From CAYGZC01 sp964354225 (GTDB lineage: Bacteria > Bacteroidota > Ignavibacteria > UBA10030 > SZUA-254): a stretch of 20,989 bases of DNA. The notes under the pieces were generated by a model. That model was not told where the DNA came from, did no database searches, and saw only the letters and a list, made by a program, of their open reading frames with translations. The stretch spans positions 1-20,989 of the forward strand of contig CAYGZC010000136.1 in NCBI GenBank assembly GCA_964354225.1, given 5' to 3'. The position numbers were made by a program, and so were the translations under genes. Of the stretch, positions 5,537 to 13,919 are shown piece after piece. The stretch's first letter is position 1, and each line of letters opens with the position of its first letter.

Positions 5537-5922
5537 TAACATTAATTTGGACTGTATTGTTTTGTTTAGGTTGGCGCATTGTAACAAGTGAGGGTCAACT
5601 ATTATACTTCATTAGAAAGCCGTTTGAATTTCACGCAAAAGAAACTGAAAGGATAGAAGAGCGTATCGAACACTTTAATCGTTACGATAAGTCTTTCGTA
5701 CCTGCCTTAGCTAAGTTGTTACGGAAGCACAAATTAATATACTACATTGGAAAACCGATAGTATTATGTATTACTTGCTTTGCGAGTATATGGGGTATAA
5801 CGGTCTTTGTTGCCTTGAATGGCTTAACGATAGACCTTATCCCCTATCTTATTTTAAACTCATTTAGTGCTGCATTCATTCAAACCTTTATATGGTCATT
5901 ATATGCTAAGTATATTCAATAA
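5533..5922 (+). CDS. Multi-pass membrane protein with CxxC in the tail module, 129 aa
   Basis: Three hydrophobic segments are visible: residues ~1-15, ~74-95 (containing C79-I-T-C82-F-A-S-I-W-G) and ~100-121, separated by a basic/acidic amphipathic region (ETERIEERIEHF). A 'C..C.aS.WG' motif following 'GKP' recurs, as I recall, in bacteroidotal phage genomes next to tail genes, without known function. A polytopic membrane protein between structural genes is unusual: it could act at the inner membrane during DNA entry or in assembly. It is translationally coupled on both sides (ATGA upstream, 20-base overlap downstream). Confidence 0.6.
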   Translation: MITLIWTVLFCLGWRIVTSEGQLLYFIRKPFEFHAKETERIEERIEHFNRYDKSFVPALAKLLRKHKLIYYIGKPIVLCITCFASIWGITVFVALNGLTIDLIPYLILNSFSAAFIQTFIWSLYAKYIQ

Positions 5923-6571
5923 GGAAAAGTATTTCGCTAAGAATGAAAAAGAGTTTTTAGTGTATCTTCATAAGAAGAATGGCACTAAGTTAATTCGTGA
6001 GAACCTTTCTTTTGCCTTTAACGATTTAGAGGGTAACGGATATTATAAGTTTGATAAAGACTTATCTCTACCAATGGCTCGACTAGGTAAGTTACACGAA
6101 TACCTTAAATGGCTTAGTGCAGGGATAACGGGTGATGAATTAGATGTATTACTTGACTTAGCAGATAAAGCACTCACAGACGGATTAAAAACAGGTAAGA
6201 ACGCATCAAAGATAGGTTTTATATTATCTGAGATTAAAGACCGTAAGAATATGGTTGTTCACGATGAGTTGTTTTATAATATTATAGCTTGTCAGATCAT
6301 AAGACATGACGAGAATATAACTGAGTTCAATAATGAAATTCAGATGCAAAAGGTAGCGGCATTCAGAAGGTTAAACGAAGAGAACGACACTTTTTTTTTG
6401 AACATTCACGAATACTTAAAAGCATTGAACTGGTCAACTATTACAACGGACGAATTAAAGACCTTGTTAATAGGCTCAGTAACCCACCGACAAGCAACCG
6501 CAAAGATAGTGGAAAGTCTATTCGGTCAACTATCGGAAAGTCAAATAGCGACTTTAAGCAGTCACTTATGA
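5903..6571 (+). CDS. Putative tail assembly chaperone, short form (gpG-like), 222 aa
   Basis: It lies directly before the tape measure gene, where siphophages keep the chaperone that coats the tape measure. The product is mostly helical (LGKLHEYLKWLSAGITGDEL, LDLADKALTDGLKTGKNASK, IQMQKVAAFRRLNEENDTFF). I chose ATG 5903 (20-base overlap with the membrane-protein gene); an in-frame ATG at 5867 would add 12 residues. Codons 163-165 read through a run of nine T, where a -1 frameshift would swap the last 57 residues for an alternative 91-residue tail reaching the tape measure start. The chaperone role is inferred from position and the frameshift signal, not from sequence similarity. Confidence 0.6.
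   Translation: MLSIFNKEKYFAKNEKEFLVYLHKKNGTKLIRENLSFAFNDLEGNGYYKFDKDLSLPMARLGKLHEYLKWLSAGITGDELDVLLDLADKALTDGLKTGKNASKIGFILSEIKDRKNMVVHDELFYNIIACQIIRHDENITEFNNEIQMQKVAAFRRLNEENDTFFLNIHEYLKALNWSTITTDELKTLLIGSVTHRQATAKIVESLFGQLSESQIATLSSHL
6391..6397 (+). other. Programmed -1 ribosomal frameshift site (T TTT TTT)
   Basis: The codons are ACT TTT TTT TTG, so the heptamer T TTT TTT is in the X XXY YYZ phase required for simultaneous slippage of two tRNAs. The -1 frame has four stops at 6307-6336, then opens just before the heptamer and stays open for 91 codons to TAA 6670-6672. No obvious long stem was identified by eye just downstream. Confidence 0.7.
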
Positions 6572-6672
6572 TAATCTCAGGTAATAGCATAACAGAATAC
6601 CACGAGCTTTTGAAGTTAACAATAGAAGATTTCTTAATACGCTTTAGAACCTTTATAGACGACTTAGAATAA
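6397..6672 (+). CDS. Frameshift extension of the tail chaperone (gpT-like part), 91 aa added
   Basis: After slippage at 6391-6397 the frame continues FEHSRILKSIELVNYY and ends in an acidic helix (TIEDFLIRFRTFIDDLE) at TAA 6670-6672, which shares a base with the tape measure ATG (TAATG). The long form would be about 256 residues. The last 34 codons can also be read as an independent ORF from ATG 6568, which overlaps the short form's TGA (ATGA), so reinitiation is an alternative expression route. Bases 6398-6571 would encode protein in two frames. Confidence 0.6.
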   Translation, partial: FEHSRILKSIELVNYYNGRIKDLVNRLSNPPTSNRKDSGKSIRSTIGKSNSDFKQSLMIISGNSITEYHELLKLTIEDFLIRFRTFIDDLE

Positions 6673-8954
6673 TGGCAACCGAACAGATAATTGTAGAATA
6701 CATTGCGGATATTCAAGGGTTTAAGGCTCAGTTAAAGGGAGTTGAGGACACTATGAAAAAGGTGGAAACGACTGGTAAGGAATCTGCTAAGTCTATACAA
6801 AAAGAATTTCAGAGTACTGGAGCTTCATTAAAAGAGGGTTTCAAAGACATAGCTACTTCATTAGGTTTAGCTTTTGGAGTACATAAGGTAATTGAGTTTG
6901 GTAAAGAAAGTATAAAGGCATTTGCAGAAGCAGAGCAAAACGCTAATAAATTAAAGTTCGCACTAGAGAAGATAGGAGGCGAGGGTTCGGCTGCATTCAA
7001 GAAGTTAATTGAACAGTCAGAGAAGTTACAAAAGAGTACAATCTTTTCAGACGATGCTATTCAGCAATCACAAACAGCTTTAGTACAATTCGGTTTAACA
7101 TCTAAACAAGTAGAACAGTTAATACCTCAGATAGCAGACTTAGCGAGTGCAACGGGTACTGATTTAGCAAGTGCAACACAAAAAGCTATTCAAGGTATCA
7201 ATGGACAAACGAGAGGACTTAAAGAGGTAGGTATATCGTATGCAGATACAGGTAGTAAGACGCAAAACTTAGCATTGTTAACTGAAAAGTTAACTAAGTT
7301 TAACGGTGCTTCTGCCGATGCAATGGAAACTGTAACTGGAAAAGCTAAAAGGCTAGAGAATGCTTTTGGTGACATTCAGGAAAAGATAGGTGAGTACTTA
7401 GTTAATGAAGGTGCAGATATATTAGATAACTTTGAAACAATATTTGGAGGACAGTCATTCGATGAGTTAAGCCTAAGAAAGCAAAAAGAGAAGATATTAG
7501 GTGTAATGGATGAGGTTAATACCAAGACCTTAGAGAAGATTGAAAAAGGTGAAATGACTAAGGAGAAAGCTATTGCAGATACTTCTAAAAACTTAGTAGC
7601 ACTCTATAAGTCGAGAGGCGAACAACAAACCTTTGCACAACAAAAAGTAATTGATGCTCAGATAGTAAACCAAAAGAAGTTGTACGCTGAGTTACTTAAT
7701 CTAGGTAAAGAGAATAAGATAAAAGAAGATGCAACTTTAGGAGGCGCAAAAGAAGATAATAAAGCTGCTGAAGATAAGTTAAAAGCAAAAGAAGATTCAT
7801 TAAATGCTTTAACAGAATTAGATATTAAAGCCGATGCTGCAAGTTTAGCACAAACAGCAAAGACTGAAAGTGAGAAGATAGAGATATTAAGAGGTGCTGC
7901 AATTCAGGAGGTAATGGTAGCTGAGAAGGCTGCTATTGATGCTGGAAATGCTCGTATAGATGCTGAGTTAATAACGCAAAACGCATTATCAAATATCAAT
8001 AAGACTTTTGATGACCAACAAGCGGTATTAGTTAAGAAACAAAACGAAGACGATTGGGCTGATGCTATTGCACAATCTGAAGATTTAGGTGATAAAGAGG
8101 CTAAGATAGCAGAAAAACAACAAGCTAAAAGATTAGATGCTCACTATAAAGCCGAAAAAGAGGCTTCTGAAAAAGAGAAGAAATTACAAGAACAAAAGTA
8201 TCAAACACTTGGTACTTTAATAGATTCTTACGGTGCTGTTTCTGCTAACATTACTGAACAGAAAATACAAGATAGCGACAAAGAAACTGAATTAGCTATT
8301 AAGAATTTAGGCTACGAATTATCTGCTAAAAGAATAACGCAAGAACAGTATGAGGCTCAAATAGCTGTATTAGAAAAACAAAAGCAAGAGAAGCAGAATA
8401 TTATACGCAAAGAACAGTATGAGAGAGATAAACAAATAGCAGTAGCCAAGATTATTATTGCAACGGCTCAGGCTGTTATATCTCAATTTGCTGAAACAGG
8501 ATACGCTGGAGCTATATTAGCAGGTGTTGTTGGTGCTGCTGAATTAGCTATTGTATTATCACAACCTACACCTAAATTTGAAAAGGGTGGTAAAGTAAAA
8601 GGTAATAGACATAGTGCAGGAGGTACTTTAATTGAGGCTGAGCGTGACGAATTTATTATTAATCGTAACGATGCTATGAAGAATGATAAGCTATTAAAGG
8701 CTATCAATGAAGGCAATAGTGATAAGTATATCTTTGACCATTATATCGCACCGTCATTAAGAGCGCAACAAAAGAAACACTCAGAGGGGAAAGACGCTTC
8801 ATTTGCTAAGAATTTAGCCAGTTCAATGAGTCTAAACTTTAAAGACCATAACTTACTAGACAGTATGAAGATGTCACGTAAGAATGATAAAGAAATAGCT
8901 ATGTATATGGTTAGTGAATTAAAGAAAAATAATCGTAACCCTCGCAACTGGTAA
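6672..8954 (+). CDS. Tail tape measure protein, 760 aa
   Basis: The tape measure sets tail length and is ejected ahead of the DNA. The N-terminal ~110 residues are predicted helix (YIADIQGFKAQLKGVEDTMK), then a conserved-looking region around residues 118-235 with 'FSDDAIQQSQTALVQFG' and 'ATGTDLASATQKAIQG', typical of lambda/TP901-type tape measures. A long Lys/Glu/Ala coiled coil follows (about 350-590), then hydrophobic segments (IATAQAVISQF, AGAILAGVVGAAELAIV, about 596-635). The C-terminal 'FEKGGKVKGNRHSAGGTLIEAERDEFIINR' is a very common tape measure ending. By the usual ~1.5 angstrom per residue, 760 residues imply a tail of roughly 110 nm. Both joins are TAATG overlaps. Confidence 0.92.
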   Translation: MATEQIIVEYIADIQGFKAQLKGVEDTMKKVETTGKESAKSIQKEFQSTGASLKEGFKDIATSLGLAFGVHKVIEFGKESIKAFAEAEQNANKLKFALEKIGGEGSAAFKKLIEQSEKLQKSTIFSDDAIQQSQTALVQFGLTSKQVEQLIPQIADLASATGTDLASATQKAIQGINGQTRGLKEVGISYADTGSKTQNLALLTEKLTKFNGASADAMETVTGKAKRLENAFGDIQEKIGEYLVNEGADILDNFETIFGGQSFDELSLRKQKEKILGVMDEVNTKTLEKIEKGEMTKEKAIADTSKNLVALYKSRGEQQTFAQQKVIDAQIVNQKKLYAELLNLGKENKIKEDATLGGAKEDNKAAEDKLKAKEDSLNALTELDIKADAASLAQTAKTESEKIEILRGAAIQEVMVAEKAAIDAGNARIDAELITQNALSNINKTFDDQQAVLVKKQNEDDWADAIAQSEDLGDKEAKIAEKQQAKRLDAHYKAEKEASEKEKKLQEQKYQTLGTLIDSYGAVSANITEQKIQDSDKETELAIKNLGYELSAKRITQEQYEAQIAVLEKQKQEKQNIIRKEQYERDKQIAVAKIIIATAQAVISQFAETGYAGAILAGVVGAAELAIVLSQPTPKFEKGGKVKGNRHSAGGTLIEAERDEFIINRNDAMKNDKLLKAINEGNSDKYIFDHYIAPSLRAQQKKHSEGKDASFAKNLASSMSLNFKDHNLLDSMKMSRKNDKEIAMYMVSELKKNNRNPRNW

Positions 8955-11008
8955 TGTTTAGATTCTATTTAAATAATACATTAGTAAGTGATCCGATTAA
9001 TTGGTCTGAGTTTACAGAAACAATTGAGAGGGACGACTCTATTAAAGGTCTTTTACCTAAGTACGATAACTCTTTAAAGTTTAATGCTGGAGGCTATGAT
9101 TTACTTTATACATTAATAAAAGAGTCGGGATTTTGTAATTTAGTAGAGCTAAAGGTAGAATATAAATGTACAGATAACGGTACTTATGTAAATATATTAG
9201 ACGGTTACATATTTCTATCTGATTGTAAATTTAATTTAAATCAATGTACTGTAGAATGCGATGTAATGGATAACAATTACGGAGCTAGGATATTTAATAA
9301 TAAGTCTATTGAAATATTCTTAGATAGTTCTCTTAGTAAAAATCTAACAACTATAACACCGTGTCCCTCTAAGTTAGTTACGTTCTTTGTCCCTTCTAGT
9401 GGATTGCCTGTAGTAACAAAAAGAAAAGTGTATGCTGTTTGGGATACATTAAGATACTTTGTTGACTGGATGAGTGACGGTTTAATTGATTTTGAAAGTG
9501 ATTTCTTTGATTACACTTTAACCGTTACCGATAACACTCAAAGGAGGCTATCGGTATCTAGAGGCGATTTAATAAGAAACGTAGGAGCTGGAGCTTCGCC
9601 TTCATTCTCATTTGAAACACTATTTAAAGAGTTAAATAAAAAGTACCCTATCTCTTTTACTATATCTAAACAGGCTAATGGAAGACCTTTAATAAAAATA
9701 GAGAACGATAGCTATTTTTTAGGCTCTGACTCAGGAATAATAATTGATAGTATAAGTGATTTAACACAATCAATTAATAATCAAAACTTATTCTCAGAGA
9801 TAAATGTAGGAGGTACTACTGTAGCTTATAATGCTGCTATTCACACAATACCGTACACCTACCCTATGTACTTTCAGAATGAGAGTTATTATTTTCAAAC
9901 AGCTTGTAACATAGACAATAAATTAGATTTAGTATCTAGCTTTATTTGCGATTCAAATATAATAGAAGAGCTGGTTGCTACGAATACAACAAACGCTTCT
10001 TACGATTTAAATACATTCTTTGTAGAGGTAAGTTATAGTAATGGAGTTGGTGGAAATACAGCAGATGGTACTTCTTTATTAAGTAGTTCGGTATTGCCTT
10101 ACTACTATAATGGCTTTTTAACTAATTTGGTTGTATCTCAAAACCAAGAAGTATACGCAGATTTAATACAGTATATTAATAGTAATGATATAGGGTTTGA
10201 AGCTACTAAACTAATACCTAACGCTTTTACTGGTCATGATTTAGTGGATTACTCTTATGGATTCGGAGGTATAATAAGCCCTTTGTCCTCGTCTACTGAT
10301 TTAATCACATTTGAAGACGACTATACATTACCAAACCACGATGCTGGAGGTAACTATACTTTAAATTCAAGATATACAGCACCGTCTATTGGACACTATT
10401 ATTTTAAAACAAATTTAGCTTTAGATATAACAACGGCTTTAACTAGCACACCGTTTAGTTCTTATATTAACCCTAATATTAAAATATCTTTTGATTTATA
10501 CATTATAAAATACAATGCAGCTAATACAGTAATAGAAACATATACTAAAAATATTCCTTATGTAACTTTTATGCACACGGGAGGATACAATATAGATGGT
10601 GAAAAGGTTTTCTTTTTAGAAGTAGGCGATTATGTTAATGTAAAATTTAGGTGGACAAGTTTACCATTTAAAGCGTATGATGCAGCAGGTCATTACAATA
10701 ACGCTCCTACTAATGGAAATGTAACGGTATTAGCAGGGACTTCTACCTATTTTAAAACAACCAGCACAGCAAGTAATGGTACTTTGACTTCAGGTAGTTC
10801 TTTAGATTATAACGTATACAAGTTAGAATTTAATAGACCTTTATCTAATGACGAATATAGCACATTAAAATTAGACTTATCTAAATCTGTTAATGTTAAT
10901 TACAACGGATTAAACAATAAGATAGGGTGGATAAGAAAAACAACAAGGAATTTATACAACAGTTCAATGGAGTGGGAATTAATAAGCAACTCAACTAATA
11001 GTCAATAA
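8954..11008 (+). CDS. Baseplate/distal tail protein, 684 aa
   Basis: It is immediately downstream of the tape measure, where siphophages encode the distal tail and hub proteins. The first ~120 residues (FRFYLNNTLVSDPINWSEFTETI ... YIFLSDCKFNLNQCTVECDV) look like a self-contained beta domain resembling the distal-tail adaptor start found in bacteroidotal phages. The rest is Ser/Thr/Asn/Tyr-rich beta structure with few charges. There is no obvious enzymatic motif. Likely role: the tail-tip ring or hub connecting the tube to receptor-binding proteins. The specific assignment is from synteny. Confidence 0.65.
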   Translation: MFRFYLNNTLVSDPINWSEFTETIERDDSIKGLLPKYDNSLKFNAGGYDLLYTLIKESGFCNLVELKVEYKCTDNGTYVNILDGYIFLSDCKFNLNQCTVECDVMDNNYGARIFNNKSIEIFLDSSLSKNLTTITPCPSKLVTFFVPSSGLPVVTKRKVYAVWDTLRYFVDWMSDGLIDFESDFFDYTLTVTDNTQRRLSVSRGDLIRNVGAGASPSFSFETLFKELNKKYPISFTISKQANGRPLIKIENDSYFLGSDSGIIIDSISDLTQSINNQNLFSEINVGGTTVAYNAAIHTIPYTYPMYFQNESYYFQTACNIDNKLDLVSSFICDSNIIEELVATNTTNASYDLNTFFVEVSYSNGVGGNTADGTSLLSSSVLPYYYNGFLTNLVVSQNQEVYADLIQYINSNDIGFEATKLIPNAFTGHDLVDYSYGFGGIISPLSSSTDLITFEDDYTLPNHDAGGNYTLNSRYTAPSIGHYYFKTNLALDITTALTSTPFSSYINPNIKISFDLYIIKYNAANTVIETYTKNIPYVTFMHTGGYNIDGEKVFFLEVGDYVNVKFRWTSLPFKAYDAAGHYNNAPTNGNVTVLAGTSTYFKTTSTASNGTLTSGSSLDYNVYKLEFNRPLSNDEYSTLKLDLSKSVNVNYNGLNNKIGWIRKTTRNLYNSSMEWELISNSTNSQ

Positions 11009-12648
11009 TGGCAACTTGGATACCTAATCAACCTGTATTTTTTGGTACAACAGATACTTGTACTAATGACGAGATAACAATAGAGCAGTTAGTAGATAAT
11101 ACAGATACAACTCAATTTCAGTTCAATATAGAGCCTTGTATTTCTGCTCAGCAATTAGTACCTGACCCTAACTTTGCAGATACATCGGACTGGGACTTAG
11201 GTAGAAATTGGACACAAACAGGCGGTCAAATTTGTTGTGCAGGTTCTTCTGTAGCTTCTGACATAACAAGTTCAATATACGAATTTACTAATGGTGGATA
11301 TTATGTAATTACAATAGTAGTAGATAGCATATCTGTAGGAGGTTCTTTTTATGTAGATTTAGGCTCTCAGACTTTAGGTTATTTAACAGCTATTGGAACA
11401 TATACTTTTTACGGTTTTCCTAATAACTTTTTTGGAGATACAGCTTTGCATATTTACCCTGCTATTGATGACTCTGAAATATGTATAGACAATATTACCT
11501 CTTACGAGATACTAACAAACTTTATCTTTGCTATTTATAACAGTAGTAACACTTACGTTACAGGAATATCATATAGCTCTAATCCTACTTACTTTACTTT
11601 TGTAGATGACACGGTAACGGTAACAATAGATTGGGCTACATTAGGACTGTCAAATAACTGTTATCATATTTGTATGTTAGACCCTTGTGAGAATACAGGA
11701 GGGCAAAACTACCCAGCAGTAATAGAAAACTCTACTATGACTTGGGACGGTGTAGATACACCTAACTGGACTTTATCTATTGCGTGGGGTTCTGCTGCTA
11801 CTTATGTTTATGGAAATTACCCTGGAGCTTTGTTTGCTAATACTTTTTACCAAGATAATATATTTAATTCCTTTACAACTACTTATTCTATATATATTAC
11901 CGTAACAGGTGGCTCAGCTATTGACTTAGATGTTTATTTTGGTACTAACTTAGTAGGCAATATAACTTCGATAGGCTCTCATACAATAACAGGAATACCA
12001 GCAGGTTCTTTTAGATTGACAGTAGCTATTGAAGGCGGTATAAATGTATTAGTTGATAGTATAAGACCTTTAGCTGTAACGTCTGCAAATTATATTTGCA
12101 ACCAAACGTCAAACAGCTTTAGTGTTGGTGATTACTCAGAAGGTTGTACTAAATTAATTAATGCTTGTAATAACGAGAACGGCTTAGGGTTTAACTTTAA
12201 CAATAGCGGATTCACTCCACGTATAAGATTAGAGGCTAAGTTAAAACAAGCAAAGTACCCACAAGAAAGGAATATCTACGAAGATAGTTTAGGTAAGAAA
12301 GGTGTTGTTTTCTTTAACGGTAAAAAGACAAAGAGCTTGGCGATAGATTTACAACCTGAGTATGTTCATGACTTTATGAGATTGATGGGAGGCTTTGATA
12401 ACTTCTATATTGACGGTGTATTATACTTTGTGGAAGATGACGAGTATAGTGTAGAGTATTCAGATGTAAGTGATGACTTAGGTAAAGTACGAATAACAGT
12501 AAGTGAGAGAACGCAGAATGTTAAAAATATAAACTGTTCTGATACGCAGAATGTTTGTAACTTAGGGGTTGATTATTTACTACAAGGTGATGACTTAGCG
12601 CATAGAGTAGTTCAATCAGATGGTTATGGAATTTTAATAAACGGATAA
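11008..12648 (+). CDS. Tail-tip protein with two tandem jelly-roll-like domains, 546 aa
   Basis: Two domains of about 120 residues, at ~50-168 and ~237-357, share a pattern: 'LVPDPNFADTSDWDL' opening in the first, a WD...NW opening in the second, then 'YLTAIGTYTFYGFP' against 'NITSIGSHTITGIP', each ending in 'I.vDnI/vDsI'. This is the architecture of carbohydrate-binding-module-like galactose-binding folds, common in phage adhesins. Residues ~400-510 form a separate C-terminal domain (PRIRLEAKLKQAKYPQERNI ... VRITVSERTQNV). Many cysteines are present. Likely role: receptor binding or baseplate periphery. It is joined to neighbours by TAATG and a 4-base gap. Confidence 0.65.
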   Translation: MATWIPNQPVFFGTTDTCTNDEITIEQLVDNTDTTQFQFNIEPCISAQQLVPDPNFADTSDWDLGRNWTQTGGQICCAGSSVASDITSSIYEFTNGGYYVITIVVDSISVGGSFYVDLGSQTLGYLTAIGTYTFYGFPNNFFGDTALHIYPAIDDSEICIDNITSYEILTNFIFAIYNSSNTYVTGISYSSNPTYFTFVDDTVTVTIDWATLGLSNNCYHICMLDPCENTGGQNYPAVIENSTMTWDGVDTPNWTLSIAWGSAATYVYGNYPGALFANTFYQDNIFNSFTTTYSIYITVTGGSAIDLDVYFGTNLVGNITSIGSHTITGIPAGSFRLTVAIEGGINVLVDSIRPLAVTSANYICNQTSNSFSVGDYSEGCTKLINACNNENGLGFNFNNSGFTPRIRLEAKLKQAKYPQERNIYEDSLGKKGVVFFNGKKTKSLAIDLQPEYVHDFMRLMGGFDNFYIDGVLYFVEDDEYSVEYSDVSDDLGKVRITVSERTQNVKNINCSDTQNVCNLGVDYLLQGDDLAHRVVQSDGYGILING

Positions 12649-12652
12649 AGAA

Positions 12653-13183
12653 ATGGCAGACAAAAGTATACCTCAGTTAAATGCGCTAACAACACTAGCT
12701 GACACTGACTTGTTCCACATCAATAGTGCTAATATAGACTATAAGATGACAGGAGCTAATTTAAAACTAGCTATCAATGGGACAAGCTCAGAGATTATCT
12801 ATAAAGCAAATTTAACTATTGCAACGGCTTCAGTATTAACATCTTTCGCTACTCCTTTATTGGTTGTCGCTGCTCCTGCTGCTGGTTATCATATTGAAGT
12901 GGTAAGAGCTTCAGCTAAGTTAACTTTCAATACTGCTGCTTATGCTACTAACTTAGATATGGAATTATATACAGATACAGCAACGATAGCACAACAATCA
13001 GTTAGGCTTTTAAATGCTACTGTAACGACAGATAGATTATTTTCTTACGTAGCTGTTTCGGGTGTAGCAGATACTCAGTTAATAACAGCAAAAGGATTAT
13101 ATGTTAGAACGAAGACAGGAAACCCGATAACAGGTGATTCTGAGGTTCGTATTTATGTATCTTATAGAATTGTTCAAGATTAA
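12653..13183 (+). CDS. Fibre-like virion protein, 176 aa
   Basis: The N-terminus 'KSIPQLNALTTLADTDLFHINS...KMTGANLKLAI' is a widespread phage attachment segment ('IpaLtalttladtDlf.v.d....kit.anLk') seen at the start of tail and head fibres. The remaining ~130 residues form beta strands with regular Ala/Thr content (LDMELYTDTATIAQQSV, VRIYVSYRIVQ), probably a trimeric C-terminal head domain. It follows the putative adhesin and may be a short fibre or an accessory to it. Start codon follows an A-rich AAAGAA leader. Confidence 0.65.
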   Translation: MADKSIPQLNALTTLADTDLFHINSANIDYKMTGANLKLAINGTSSEIIYKANLTIATASVLTSFATPLLVVAAPAAGYHIEVVRASAKLTFNTAAYATNLDMELYTDTATIAQQSVRLLNATVTTDRLFSYVAVSGVADTQLITAKGLYVRTKTGNPITGDSEVRIYVSYRIVQD

Positions 13184-13272
13184 AAAATAGTAACTAAGGC
13201 GTTGTTTCTTTAGTGCGTTGTAGCCCATTTGTTCAAGGCTTAATTGAATGATAAAATTCTAAATTAAAAAAA
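13184..13272 (+). other. Intergenic leader before the candidate major tail protein
   Basis: An 89-base gap in an otherwise tightly packed operon. It contains a TTTG (13227-13230 region) but no convincing TAnnTTTG downstream, and ends in an A-rich tract (TTAAAAAAA) directly before ATG, as in strongly translated Bacteroidota genes. It is probably a translation-enhancing leader; a promoter is not clear. Confidence 0.35.
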
Positions 13273-13836
13273 ATGTCAGTAATAAATTACAGTCACTGTT
13301 CAGATCCGTTAGGGACACACTCCCTAAATGACTGTGGGGACGAGTTATTAGCTGGAGGTAGTGGAATTATCTTGTTCGATGCAAGTACAATCCTAACAGA
13401 CCCTTCAAATGGTACTCAGATTCTCACAGAGATTGCAGCAGGAAGAGCGGTCAAGCTCGATAACGTAAAGATTGGAATTGATGACCCAAGTCCAGTAGAG
13501 ATTGAATCTAATATTGTTGGAGGTACTACAAGAGTTGTAACTTACAACCGTACAGGAACTATTATAGATGCAAACGTAAGTAATCTTAACGTAACATTCT
13601 ATAACAGCGTCTTTAACGGACGTAAATATGCAGCAGCGATTATCTATTTAAAAGGAACAGAAGAAAGTAGCCAAACTTTGGTTTACTACATTGATTCTGA
13701 TATTTCTTTTACTGGAGGTCTTCCAATTAAGAACAACAATGACGATACAATGAAGTTTACAGGAAAATTCACATGGAGAAAGTTAGCTATGCCGACTTTA
13801 CCGAATGCTCCAGTATCTATCTTTATCACAGGGTAG
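13273..13836 (+). CDS. Abundant virion protein, candidate major tail protein, 187 aa
   Basis: Beta-rich with Gly/Asn/Thr turns. The C-terminal part 'YYIDSDISFTGGLPI ... FTGKFTWRKLAMP' has the feel of tail-tube proteins. It has its own untranslated leader with an A-rich start, is followed directly by a strong intrinsic terminator, and uses a less TTA-biased leucine codon set and more AAC/ATC than neighbouring genes, all consistent with a highly expressed structural protein. Its place after the tail-tip genes is unusual for a tube protein, which normally precedes the chaperones, so a decoration or capsid-associated protein is possible. Confidence 0.45.
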   Translation: MSVINYSHCSDPLGTHSLNDCGDELLAGGSGIILFDASTILTDPSNGTQILTEIAAGRAVKLDNVKIGIDDPSPVEIESNIVGGTTRVVTYNRTGTIIDANVSNLNVTFYNSVFNGRKYAAAIIYLKGTEESSQTLVYYIDSDISFTGGLPIKNNNDDTMKFTGKFTWRKLAMPTLPNAPVSIFITG

Positions 13837-13854
13837 TTTTTAAATTAAAAACAG

Positions 13855-13885
13855 AAAGCCGTGCAAATAATGTACGGCTTTTTTG
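13855..13885 (+). terminator. Rho-independent terminator of the tail operon
   Basis: AAAGCCGTGC pairs with GTACGGCTTT (10-bp stem with one G-T wobble, loop AAATAAT), followed by a run of six T ending in TTTTG at 13885. It lies 19 bases after the stop of the candidate major tail gene. Its T-tract contributes the TTTG of the next promoter. Confidence 0.85.
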
Positions 13886-13914
13886 TTTTATATCAAATAA
13901 GTTTTGTATATTTG
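13882..13914 (+). promoter_or_regulatory. Promoter of the sugar-modification operon
   Basis: TTTG (13882-13885), 21-base spacer, TATATTTG (13907-13914): an exact fit to the Bacteroidota consensus with normal spacing. The start codon of the first glycosyltransferase is at 13920, only 5 bases after the box, implying a leaderless or near-leaderless mRNA. Confidence 0.75.
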
Positions 13915-13919
13915 CATCA

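Noticed and set aside
6391..6399. Nine-T run as a sequencing-error frameshift
   Set aside because: It cannot be excluded without reads, but the phase of the heptamer, the long open -1 frame, the intact zero frame ending in an ATGA overlap and the gene position all fit a programmed site better.
6441..6716. 91-codon open frame on the minus strand
   Set aside because: Antisense to the chaperone frameshift region and the tape measure start; composition is a shadow (runs of Leu/Ile/Ser) and there is no leader or coupling.
6809..8947. Several minus-strand open frames (6809-7000, 7190-7375, 8483-8716, 8741-8947)
   Set aside because: All lie antisense inside the tape measure gene; Ser/Leu/Pro-rich translations are typical shadows of a Lys/Glu/Ala coiled-coil frame.
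13773..13919. Upstream extension of the first glycosyltransferase by 49 codons
   Set aside because: The extension would cover the end of the candidate major tail gene, the terminator and the promoter, and its residues do not resemble a GT8 N-terminus; ATG 13920 directly follows the -7 box.
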